NCBI GenBank assembly: GCA_020466095.1
Contig: CM035807.1
Location: 20,251,985 to 20,315,984 of the forward strand
DNA: 64,000 nucleotides
From: Chlorops oryzae
Lineage: Eukaryota; Arthropoda; Insecta; Diptera; Chloropidae
Direction: 5' to 3'
Below are positions 23,682 to 35,005 of the stretch, one piece after another (position 1 is the stretch's first letter; each line of letters opens with the position of its first letter). The translations under genes and the position numbers were made by a program. Under the pieces are notes generated by a model. That model did no database searches. It was not told where the DNA came from and saw only the letters and a list, made by a program, of their open reading frames with translations.

Positions 23682-25869
23682 AGAAGGCTCCTGTAGAATA
23701 ATTTCATAATCTGGAACTTGATTCTTCGAGGCCAATTATTATATTGTAAGAAGAATGTTGTACGGATATTTGAGAAATAGAAGGAACTTCGGTCCTTTGA
23801 AGAAGTCCGGGCCCAGGGGAAAACATTTTTTTTCCATCTTTTTACTGCCATTCTCTTGTGATTATATCATTTAACAGGACGGAATGACAGGCACTTCTGC
23901 ATTCTATAATTCGGAAGGGCTTCCACTCAATACCCTGATCGTCTCACAGCTCTCCTAAAGATATCTTGCCCCTTGAAAAATCTCCCTCTGAATGCAAAAT
24001 TTTTAGACGTTTTAAGAAGCTTATTGATTTCTCAAATTTTGAAATCAAACACCTCAAAATGTGGTCAAAAGATTTTTCAACTTTTTGAGTTACGAGGAAA
24101 CTTTTGGTGGTTTAGTAATTTTTTTTTTTTTTTTTAGTCATTTTTGAGTTGCGGTTGGCAAGCCTAAACTGCTACCTCTGTCGAGTGGTGTTAAAATTCA
24201 AATCAGTTCTAGCAATCGACTGTCGTGTCTCTTGTTGCGAATATCAAGAAACAAAAACAAAAAAATGTCTTAATCAGACGCTTTTTCATCTTGCCGCCTT
24301 AATTGAGTTCCCCCATGTGCAATTGATATCGTAATTGCATGATATATCGAATTTTCGATTTCAACAGACTGTTAGAGGCTTTTCTCTATGAATAAAATTT
24401 AATTTTTCCTTCTCTCATCGTGTGTGTGTTTGTGTGTGCAAGAATACTAACAATGATAGTTGGCGACATTCTGATCAAAGTTTATTTACCCCCAATCACT
24501 TCAGAAACAAAATCATTGCCTCTTTTTATATTTGACAAAGATTGATAATGCAGCTGCTGAGTTTAAATAAAAATAACAATAAGAAAAAAAAAATAAGGAA
24601 AGATAAATAATAGTAATAATAAACAAAAACGAGAGAAAGAGAGATAGAGAGAAGATGGATGAAAAGGAAAGATCAAATTAGATCGGATATCAAGAAGACA
24701 AAACGAAAAAACGCATTCAAATGCTGGCCTTGAATGCATTCGGTGCTGCATTGAGTTCATAGAAGAAATTTAATATTTTATACGAATTGATCGATGGAAC
24801 GATGGATGGATTGAACGATGGATGGATGGATCGAATGCATCGGGGGAAAATGATCATACATATGAGCGCATATGGAAGAGAAAAGCAAGCTGAACATGCA
24901 TGGAACTACCGTTTGATTAGAAAAAGAAATGAGATATTTTTTTCACAACTCGGCGGCCTCAGTCGCGATCTGTCGCATTGACATCAACAAACTTGATCGA
25001 ATTTCACAAACGCCACTTTTACGTTTTGCTTGTTAGTTAACCAAATGTGCAAGTCCGTCTGTATGTCTGATGGTCTGTCTGATTGTCTGCCTATCTGTCT
25101 ATCTATCTTGTATGCCTTCTTATACATTATATATATATTTTTTGTTTGTTTTGATTTGATTAGAGGTATGCGCTTACTTTGCTTTTTCCTTTATTTCTTA
25201 TATTTTTTTTTGCCTAACGAAGCCAATATTTGCTGAAGACGGACTTGTAAGTTGAATCGAAAACAAGCAGCGCGTGATAGATTTAATGTAGGCTGAAGAC
25301 AACGCATGACAAAAAAAAAAAAACCGAACAACACAAATACATCATTCATGATGTAGCGTGGCTAAATAAAGTCTTCCGTGGATATAAGTGCCTCGTTGTA
25401 ATTATTTTCCCCCTCTAATACAATTATGGTTTCTAATGAAGGAACACTCCATCTACTAAACAGGAAGTAAGCCTTTGAGGTTGAAGCTGTGAGGAGGAAG
25501 AGAAAAATTAATGTCATTAGTGAATATTAAGAAGAATGAAACGTATAACGATGTTGAATAGAGCAAACATAAATCTCCTGGATTCCAAGTAAAAATGCAT
25601 GCAATATTGTACCTAAAAGCGAACAATTCCTTCATATTCATAGAAATTCAGCCCACTTCAAAATGAGTTTTTTACATAGAAAGTTTTCTCCGCTGAAAAA
25701 GGAAATATTCTAAGGGGCAATAAGAGAAAGGATGTGCCGACGTTTGCTTGGTTCTTGCTTCCTTTATATTCCCTTCCCAGTTTGCTGAAAATCTAAAAAT
25801 TTTCCTCCAATCTACTGGCAAAACTTTCCTGAGAATGATTAGAATCGAGCCGATTAGTCCAGTTCCACT
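23682..25869. other. Intronic stretch without a gene
   Basis: GATG/GATC-rich repeats at about 24790-24840. T run at 24120-24135. Otherwise no recognisable element. Confidence 0.5.
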
Positions 25870-26008
25870 CTAGGCGACAGTTCACCGGAGACACATTTTT
25901 TTTTGAAGAAGAGGGAGGGCCGGGGAAGAGAGAGGGGTGATGTTCTCTCTCTTCTCCGGCCGTCCCTCGCCACTCAAACAATATGTGTCTGCGGCGACTG
26001 TCGCCTAG
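25870..26008. mobile_element. Foldback MITE, 139 bp, nearly full-length hairpin
   Basis: The left arm starts CTAGGCGACAG and the right arm ends CTGTCGCCTAG. Matching continues inward through GAGACACAT/ATGTGTCT and, after a gap, GAAGAGAGAG/CTCTCTCTTC around a GGGTGATGTT loop. The right arm contains a self-palindrome GGCGACTGTCGCC. No convincing duplication. It lies 16 bp before the duplication of the hAT MITE at 26033. Confidence 0.75.
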
Positions 26009-26032
26009 TATGAAACAGGACTTACTTTTAAG

Positions 26033-26381
26033 CAGGGACGTGAACCGGATGGAAAACTTTCCCGGTTCGGTTCATCGGTTCGGGAATTTCTCAAACTGAA
26101 AAAATTTGTTAACACGTGTGCCCACTTCAAACGAAATTTTTTACCATTTAGGGTTAAAATTTGCACAATAAAAAGTTAGTGGTGGTTAGCTTACTCATAT
26201 TAGAGATGGTAATTTCATTTGAATATCGACTTCGCTCCGACCACTGTGCATGGTTGCAGGCAAAAATGGAACCCTGAACCTTTACAAAAAGGGGTTCGGT
26301 TCAAACATTTGTGAAAAACTTCGGTTCGGTTCATCAGCAGATAAAAGCGCATTTCCGGTTCAAAAACGGTTCACGTCCCTT
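26033..26381. mobile_element. hAT-type MITE, 349 bp
   Basis: Inverted ends with shared core AGGGACGTGAACCG at 26034 and CGGTTCACGTCCCT ending 26380. Flanks CTTTTAAG (26025-26032) and CTTTTAAA (26382-26389) match at 7 of 8 bases. Subterminal GGTTCGGTTCA repeats occur at both ends. No coding capacity. Confidence 0.85.
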
Positions 26382-26389
26382 CTTTTAAA

Positions 26390-27792
26390 CATTGGATAAT
26401 GTTGAGTCAACATCATCGATTCACAAAAAATCCTTTCTTGGTGCCAGTTGATTTCATACGACTCCGTTTTAGACCCTATGTTACAGAGCTAAGAGTTTGT
26501 TTTTCTAAATTCCCAACCGTTTTTTTTTTTTCTACGAAGGTATTTATATCGAGAGAAACCTGTCCTGAAAGGCTTATTAAAATGGGAAAAATATACTTTC
26601 GTTAGCAATTCAAAAAGTTCACTTAAATCAATAACAAAAACAAAAAAAAAAAAAAAAGGTTTCTCTCAAACGAAATTTCACACGTCAAAGTCTTTCTTTC
26701 AATTAAAATTTCAAATAAAAACACGAAAATAAGAAAAGGAAAAATTATAATCCGATAATGCACATAATTCGTCCTACACACTCTGCGATATGTCTCGTGA
26801 GGTGAGTGACAGTTTTCCAATGCGTAAAAAATAGTTCGATATGCAATTCGATTCAGTTCGATTCAATTCGGTTCAATTCGAATCGATTCTATTCGGCGAA
26901 CGCCTCTTCTCTTCTATCAGGCGAAAAATAATTTTCGATTAATTCTAAATGACGTTTGAGTGCAAAAGCGCCCAGCCACCAGCGGCCTACACGTTGGCAA
27001 GATCAAGTGGATAAACAGGCCAACGATCTTGTGTTTTTTTTTTTACATTTTTTTCATTTTTTGTTTTTCATTTTTATTTATTAATCTCATCGAAACGAAA
27101 CGAAAGGCAACGAAGTTGCTCCAAAGATGGGCGCTGATATTTTTTTGTGTTATTTGAAAAAAAAAAATAAAAATCAATATCGCAAGGAGTAGGTTGCGTG
27201 AAAATCGAAGAAGTAATAACAATCATGATGCTACACATATGCGTTGGCTTTTTCAACTGAATCTCTGATTCATATGCTGTTAATAAAGGTTGGCGAGAAA
27301 CGAAAAAAAAAGGAGAAAAACGAATAAAAAACTAAATAAATTGTTCGAAATGAAGCATGCATTCTAGAAATTGAAAACTGGACTTGCATAATAATTCAGA
27401 GTGAAAATTTTTCATACAATTCAAAGGGAATTTTATTGTTTTTCTGAGTAAATGAAGGAATTTTTTCGTGTGTTGTTTTATGGGGTCATCATTTTTAACA
27501 TCATTCAATTCTCTATGCTTGTTTTTTTTTGTTTTTTTTTTTTTTTGAAAATTGATATAAATGCAAACCGTGCAAAATGCATTAAGAAATTTATAAATTA
27601 CAGAATGGGGGTTTCCCTTGAATTAAAAGACGCTCATAAGCTATGTATGTCCGCTTATAATGATAGAAAATGTCTTCAATTTTTTCGATGTAAGACAAAA
27701 GAGCTTTGGATCACTAGGAACTATTCACAGCATACCTAAATATGTATACCTAGTAATAGAAGGATCTATACCTATAGGGCCGCTTTCAAATA
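26390..27792. other. Intronic stretch without a gene
   Basis: 26840-26895 is a run of ATTCGATTC-like units. Poly-A and poly-T tracts at 26645-26658 and 27523-27546. No gene seen. Confidence 0.5.
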
Positions 27793-27876
27793 CATTCGAC
27801 TCTCGTTAATTCAAAAACTCGATAATTCGTTATGTTTTAAGAGTCCCTCGAGTTTCGAATTAACGAGAGACGACTG
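27793..27876. mobile_element. Pogo/Tigger-like miniature palindrome, 84 bp
   Basis: Left end ACTCTCGTTAATTC (about 27799) pairs with GAATTAACGAGAGACGACTG at the right (27857-27876), and AAAACTCGA with TCGAGTTTC. Ends reading CGACTCTCGTTAATTC resemble pogo/Tigger-type termini. It is almost only the two inverted repeats. Confidence 0.6.
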
Positions 27877-30800
27877 TCCCTTCAAATCCGTTCCTATAAG
27901 CGAATAATTTCTATAAAGGAATGATTTTAGAACAGAGAAAATTGGCATTTGATGCATGCAGCAGACTCAGCTTTTGTGCAACTCAAGTGTTAACTTCGGC
28001 TCAATGTTGCGCTGCCGTTCTCAGCGTTAGCAGCATGTTGACTGAGTGGATTCTATTTTTCGTAGCGAAATTTATTTAGCTACATAAATTTTTTCAGCAT
28101 GTTGAGTTGATCGTGTTGAATGTATCCAATGGCATAAGTTTGGATGCTTTTAGAAGAATTTTTATACGAGTCAACATCATCTGCTAACATTCTCTTTGCC
28201 TTTTTAATACAACCCTTTGTTTTAGAGTTGTAAGTATTTAAACTACTTATTCAAATTCTTGCAAAAAAATTCAATGGAATTCTTCAAGCAACAACATTGG
28301 GATGAAAGGACAATTTCGCATAAAAATTTCACCAGAATCGTGTTGAAGACCTTTTCCAAACAAAGCTTACAAGCGCAGTGAAATTCTTTTTATATTCTCC
28401 TAACGACTTAGGAGGAATCCAACTGGTCCTCTGAGCACCAATGGAGTTGGATTCGTGTCTAATTTTTTCTCCTTTTTTTCTCCTTTTTGGTATTGAGAAC
28501 AAACAATTGATGCTATTTTCCCTCTATCCCTTTCCATTTCTAAAAGAAGACATAAAAAACTTTTACAACTCAATCTTTCCATAGAACGTCTTTTCAATGG
28601 AATTAGCGATGGGTTCGTTACGGGGAAGTTGTTAAATTTTAAGTTAAAAGTTAAGGTGAGGCTGTGTATTCAAAAGCGCAAAAAAAGAACTTATTATTCT
28701 CGCTTTTTTTGCCACATCACGCAAGAATTTGGCGTTCTCTGTCTCGGGTCTCTGTTTAATTTGAAATACGTGTTCACGAGGGAGCTGTTAAAAAAAAAAA
28801 AAAAAAAAATTCCGACTTTTTGGATTTGTTATTTTCTTTTCCAATTTCGGATCTTACAAGCTTTCTAAGACTTTTCTATTATCGAGAATTGTTTCTTTTT
28901 CTTTCTTTCCTTCTTTTTTTTTTTTTTTTGCTTCAATCATCGAATGAGAAAGTTTCTTTGTTTGTGGCTTTTGATCTTTACTCTGTGTGAAAAAGACTGT
29001 CAAAGTTTGAAAGCTTAAAGATGACTTGACTTGAAGTTTATTGGAAAAACCCAAAAGTTTTTTGTAGAGAACCTAAAAAGAATTTTTTAAAATTACTAAT
29101 TAGAGTTTGGGTTCATTGTGTTCAGGTGCGATTAAAAATTATTAAATCTTAATAAGCTCAAAGCAGTAATTTGGGCTTCGATTTTTAATATTTATTTAAA
29201 GGGCCTTCGAAATATTGCCAAAAACAAAAGACAACGCTGGCAAAGGAAAGAAAGAACGAGGAATTTTCAAGCCTATAAAAAGAATATTTTCACTTAATTT
29301 AAATAGAAAGCCTCACTAATTACTTGGGATGGTTGATGAAATATTAGGTATTAGGCAATAACAAAATAAGCTTAAGCAATTCTTTGTTCAAAACCGGCGA
29401 CATCTGTTTCTATGATTAACTCAGTTTCAGTCAGCCGACAGACATAGAAGTAGAAACGACGAAAACGATAATTTAAAAACGATGATTGGATAATAAAATA
29501 AAAATGATAGATCATCAAAAGTTGAAAACAAAAACACATCAAAGACTGAAGCTTTTTTGCCAGAGCTTCTGTCGGCAGATGAAATCAGCATTTTGTAAAC
29601 TGAGGGCCGGATCTTCTCGACCTTTGCTGTGAAATTTAAGGAATTTTCGGAATTTAGACCTTGAACTGGTTCATTATTAAATCCTCCTTTGGTTTATAAA
29701 TCGTGGTATGAAGCAGTAAAATTGGTCCTAAAATAGTCTAATAATCGTCTTTAAAAAAACTAATCTATAAAGAAAACTATTCAAATAAATTTAACACTTG
29801 GACTTACGCAATAAAAAGGTTGGAAAAACCACAGGAAAACGTCACTGCAAAATCAAGAAGAATTTTAACTTTTGAGCTCACTGAAACGTTGACAATTTAT
29901 TGCTTGAGTCGTCAGCTTGAAAAACTTAGTTGTATTAAGAAATGATCGCATATTGAAACTGGTCTCTTTCAAGTTTAAGACACAAACTGAAAGCCTCTCA
30001 AAATGGGTAGTAGAGACACAAACAAACCCACCAAAGCTATTCCAAATACAATGGGAATTCTTACATAATGAACTCAATTAAAAAGTCATTAAAAACTTTT
30101 AGCATTAGAAAAAATGCTCTGCGAGTAAAATTGCTTCAAGAAATTCAAAAAAAAAAATGATCTTGCAAAATACGTCAGAGCAACGAACGTTGGCACAGGA
30201 AGATCAAATTAAATAATTGAATTATAATAACCGAATATGATGAGGGAGCACAAAAAACAAAATAAATAAATACAACTAAGACGCTAGATGCCGCCGAAGA
30301 ATCGAGTTCATATCGTGACTTTATGTAATTTATAATTTTAGATGAGATCATTCACGTCACGCTCGTACGTCAACATAAGATCACCGTAGATTATCCCGCG
30401 TTTTTATGGAAGACAAAAAAAAATTATTATTAAATAAAAAACAAGAAAATAAAACCAGTAGAAAAGGAAAAGGAATGAAACACAGTAGCAACACAGTAAA
30501 TGTTGTTAGACAAGACAATGACGGCATACACAGCAACAATTCATATTCAAAATATGCAAGGCTCGAAGCGCTAGAAATATTTTGCAGCCCAAAAAGAGAG
30601 ACAAAACAGAGAAGGAAAAAAAGAAAAGAAAAGATGGATTTGCATTTTCTAACAAAATAGCATTGATATTTTCACGCCAAGCTGCACGATCATTCTATGG
30701 CTTGATGCCAAAACAAAAAGAAGCTAGACTTTTAATGCCGTGTGCTGCTGCTGAATCGTGGAACGTGGAACTTTGAAAGAGCAAATTGAATTCGTAATTT

Positions 30801-33800
30801 GTATTTACCTTCATACTAAAAAGAAAATGAAGCAGAGATTATCTATTTGAGGCCTTTTATGCTCGAAAGTATACGCTTAAAGGATATAAAACGTTTGTGC
30901 ATCTGAGTTAATGATGCAGAGACACTCGCGATAGACTGTACAAATCGTATGCAGAACAGATCAGAATAAAGAAGATCAGAATATAAAAGAAGCTCGGTTT
31001 AACATTGGCTATTTGTCCTTCAGCCTTTCTATATGCCAGGCTATCAGTACATCGGTTCGTAGGTGTGTTGGTATATAAATTGATATCACCAGAATTGGAA
31101 GGCACTTTTCAGTTAAGGACTGGTTGGGTGCGAATTCGAGCAACCAAACTAAATCTTCACCTTTATATGATCTAATACTGCATCGAGTTCATAGCGTTTT
31201 GGCAGAAGATGGTATACGAAAAGTTGACAATATGACCTGAACGTGAAAAAGCGAAGACACTAAAGAATTTCAGGTCATTCTCCATTCTGTACAGTATTTG
31301 AACGTTCCGCCTTCTGAAGGACCTAAAAGAGTTGTAATAGTGATACCCCATGAGTCGCAAGATTCGATCAAATTAATTTTTATCGATACTCTCAAATTAT
31401 TTAGTGGGATACATCTCGTAGTCATCCATCCAACAACTATCTTCCTATCTAGTTTCTTCCCATCGAAAAATTTAATCCATCTTCTTGATTTTTAGAGTAT
31501 TTTCTGAGTACAATATAGTATTTGTATGGACTTCTTGGGTCCTATTTAATGGTTCATAAGCAGTGGAGACCTTTTTAATAACTTTTGTTTTTGCCTGCAA
31601 GGATATTTTCTAAGACTTCAAAAGTCTAAACTTGTGTCTCTTCTAAACGCATAGTTTTGACCCTTAAGACCTATAATGATTTCTCTCTATCGGCTTCTAT
31701 AATATTCATAATCGTTTTCGAGATTTAAAAAAAAAACCTTCTGGCTTATGTTTTTTAATGGAAATTCCCCACTACGTCAACGCATTTTTTTTTTCATATT
31801 TCTACTTAATTACTTTTGACAAGTAAACTAAAATAGCTTCTGCGGTTTAAGTTCTCTGTTTTTATTTATTTATTTATTTTTTTTAATATCATTTTTTTTC
31901 CTCTTTCATCATGAAAATCCTCCCATTTTCGTTAAAATAGCATGATTATTCATAGTCAAGTTTCTTGATTGCAAGTGGTATCGCACTCAGGCACTCTGCG
32001 CATGCGTACCCGTTTTCTCTTCACATTCTCTGCAGCACACATTCAGGGTGTAAATTTTAATAAATGCAACAAAATCGAAGCGATTAAATTTCAGTTATCG
32101 GCAAAAAGGAAAACAAAAATCATATACAAAAAAAAAAAATAGCTGAGTGTAAAAAGATTTATTGGCCGATTGAACTTATGATATCTTGGTAATGCGAGCG
32201 GTAACCCATTTTAAAGCCTATAAGAACTAAACTTTATTGTGTCCGTACGCTCGCATGCACAAGCAAGTGTAAGCACCCTGTAGTAAACAGTTGGGTAATT
32301 ATCTGAAAAGGACTAGTACTTTTACCAGAACCACAATAACTAGTGCACAATATCACGTCTTCAAAATATCGATACAAGATGTATCAAATTTGAAGCTCAA
32401 ATATCGATATATGTACTATATATTGAATGTTCGTTTCGGTATCGCCCATCTCTGGTGCATAATGAACCAGTGCTTTCCTGAACAGATGTTATATTGATTT
32501 TCTACAGAATTTCATATGGACTAGGGTATTGAAAAGAACTAGTCCTGGTGCCCACTAGTGCTAGTACAGCAATCGTTGAAAATTCTGCAGGGCTTAGACC
32601 ATCGAATGGAGTGTTTAAGTATGTTTGTATGTAGCCTGCAAAGTGCAAAACATTTTTATCTCAGCTTGAGGCTCAATATCGAAAATGCGTAGTACCAGTT
32701 TTTTTTTTCTTGTCTTCTTCTGATTCGTTTTTTAACTCCGCTGCGGATCTTTTTATGGAACAGTAAAAATACAATATTACCAACAACAACGAAAACTTTG
32801 ATTTATATATATTTTTCAATGAAAATGAGAATGAAAAATTATGGGCAACCAGTTTTTTAATTAACAACATTTTCTGCTCCTGACCTTGCTGCAGAGTTTG
32901 GCAAAAATTTCAATTCCATTCAATTCGAATCGAATCGAATAGACTCAACGACTTTGAGATCAACTCGAGCGACTGAGACATCAACATCATCGACTCAACT
33001 CGATTCCTATGAAGACTAGTCAAGTCGGTTTTTTGGATTAAGGTACCTAACCTTGTTCCACCTACGCTTATAGCAACGTGCATTTCAAAGCCCGCAGTCG
33101 ATCCGGAGACGGCATTATTGATGCCAATTTACGCGTTTTGTCTTTTCGCTTTTTTTTTTTTTTTTTTTTTTTTTTTGGTATCTTCGGACAAGTGCAGTCA
33201 GCATAATCGGCGAGTATCAATTTACAATTTGAGCAGCTTTGCCAACGATCTTAAGTAGGTACCTGAACCGGGCGAAAAACCGAAAAAATGTGCATTAACC
33301 AAACTACGATCAATGGACGAATGAGTGCGCACACACGACTCGGGCGATGTTTAACCGACTTTTTATTTATTTAGTTTTTTTTTTTTTTTTTTTGGAGGGG
33401 GTTTGGTGGGTCGGGGAATACTTATGAAAAATTTTCAAATTTATGGTAAATACATCGCGGCCTGCACATGAAAATAACCGCAGCGATTATGTGTGGAGTA
33501 CCTAGAGCATACATGGGTGTCTGTGTGTTGGTGTGTCTGTAATGTTGTAACATTCGATTGCGAGTAATAAATATAAAAGGAACATTTTTCTTCAATGTTC
33601 GGCACAACTTAAAGAGCCAAAAGTATTGTGTACGTACATACCGAAGAGAAGAAAGAAAAAATAATAAAACTATTGTGGGCAGAGTCCCCGTTATCGAACG
33701 ATATAGTGCATTCGCTGATTACCGAAGAGCATGGGTACCTACATACATAGGTAGGTTATGAATACAAGCATTGCTCTGTCTGACTGGATTTTATATTTTT

Positions 33801-34629
33801 TATTTTGTTTTATTTTGCTTTTGCTTTATTTATGTTTCTATTGCATAAGTTGCTTTACAGTAAAAATGCCAATATTTGCTTTATTAATTATGACCCGTTG
33901 GCCGGCTGAATAGCTGACTAGCCGACTAGCTGCCAGCTAAATGCCAATAAAATACCGGAATGTGTAGAAACACGAATACTTCGGACCTAAAACACCGAGT
34001 TGTGTTTATTCAAAGTGACAAAAAAATGCATTTCAAGCACGAAACAAATTAAAAATATTAACGAGAGACGATTCGACGAGGTTATTCTATCGAAGTTTCT
34101 CACTTAGACTTCGACACTTACTCAATGATGCTGAGATGCCCCCATTGTCGCTGCCGACACCCAACGTAAAATTTATAATAAGTAGAAAGAGTCTTCATAT
34201 AAAAATTTTTCGAGCAATCTTTTTTGTTTTTGAGAGCACTTAGAATCACGAAATTAGTTAATTCAAAATAAAAAAATAATAAAAACAAAATAATTGAAAA
34301 ATAATTAATTTTAGTTTAATTGAAAATTTAATTGTCAAATTCTGTTAAGGTATCAATTGTCAATAGGCGGAGACTATCTGCTAGCCGACATTGAAATGTT
34401 TTTTCAACTTTAAGGGAGGTTTCCAGCCATATATTCATACCACAATTGTTCAAATTAGGTCAAAGTAGCCCAAAAATCGCCGACTTGCTATGATGACAAA
34501 GCTATTATAGTTGTATTTATATGTGAATGTAAAAAAAAAATGTTGTCAAAATGGAAATCTTTGATTTCACGACAGATTCCTAATGGAGAATTCAATTAAA
34601 TTTTAACTTAAATACCACCATGGTAACTA
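27877..34629. other. Intronic stretch without a bounded element
   Basis: Poly-A/T tracts at 28791-28809, 28915-28929, 33151-33176 and 33376-33393. ATTCGAATCGAATCGAAT-like sequence near 32910-32940. A weak Lys-rich frame (30406-30660) is listed separately. Confidence 0.45.
30406..30660 (+). CDS. Unsupported 84-codon Lys-rich ORF
   Basis: Seen: the frame starts MEDKKKLLLNKKQENK, has a more varied middle (SNTVNVVRQDNDGIHSNN) and ends KKRKEKMDLHFLTK. The Lys-rich ends come from A-rich DNA. No splice sites or UTR signals stand out. Most likely a chance frame; listed because its middle is less biased than other intronic frames. Confidence 0.12.
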   Translation: MEDKKKLLLNKKQENKTSRKGKGMKHSSNTVNVVRQDNDGIHSNNSYSKYARLEALEIFCSPKRETKQRRKKRKEKMDLHFLTK

Positions 34630-34802
34630 CAGTGTACTCTCTCTTAAGCGGTCATCTGCGGAATCGAAAAATATGTACGCTTAATAGAGGTGTCCGCTTA
34701 AGAAACTTTTTGAGAGGCAGGATCGCCAGACCATTCCCTTAAATTGTCCGTTTAAAAGGGGTGTCCGCTTACGAGGAGTGTCCGCAAGGAGAAAGAACAC
34801 TG
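34630..34802 (+). mobile_element. CAGTGTAC MITE family, copy A
   Basis: Starts CAGTGTACTCTCTCTTAAGC and ends with CACTG at 34798-34802, TA on both outer sides (34628-34629 is CTA-type, 34803-34804 is TA). Internal GTCCGCTTA motifs repeat in both orientations. Mariner/pogo-like by ends and TA. Confidence 0.8.
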
Positions 34803-34849
34803 TACATGGGTACAATGGGTACTACCATGTACCTGAAGAAGTAAAAATC

Positions 34850-35005
34850 ATATACTCTTCCCTTGCAGACATTCCTCTTAAGCGGACAGCCCTCTAAAGC
34901 GGGTACTTTTTTAAATGCTCTAGTCTTTCGCCTCCTCAAATAGTTTCGTCTTAAGCGAACATACTTTTCGGTCCCATACGTGTCCGCCTAAGAGGGAATA
35001 CACTG
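34850..35005 (-). mobile_element. CAGTGTAC MITE family, copy B (reverse)
   Basis: Reverse orientation: contains CTCTTAAGCGGAC and GGTCCCATACGTGTCCGC and ends AATACACTG before TA at 35006. Tail-to-tail with copy A about 48 bp away. The left end is diverged. Confidence 0.75.
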
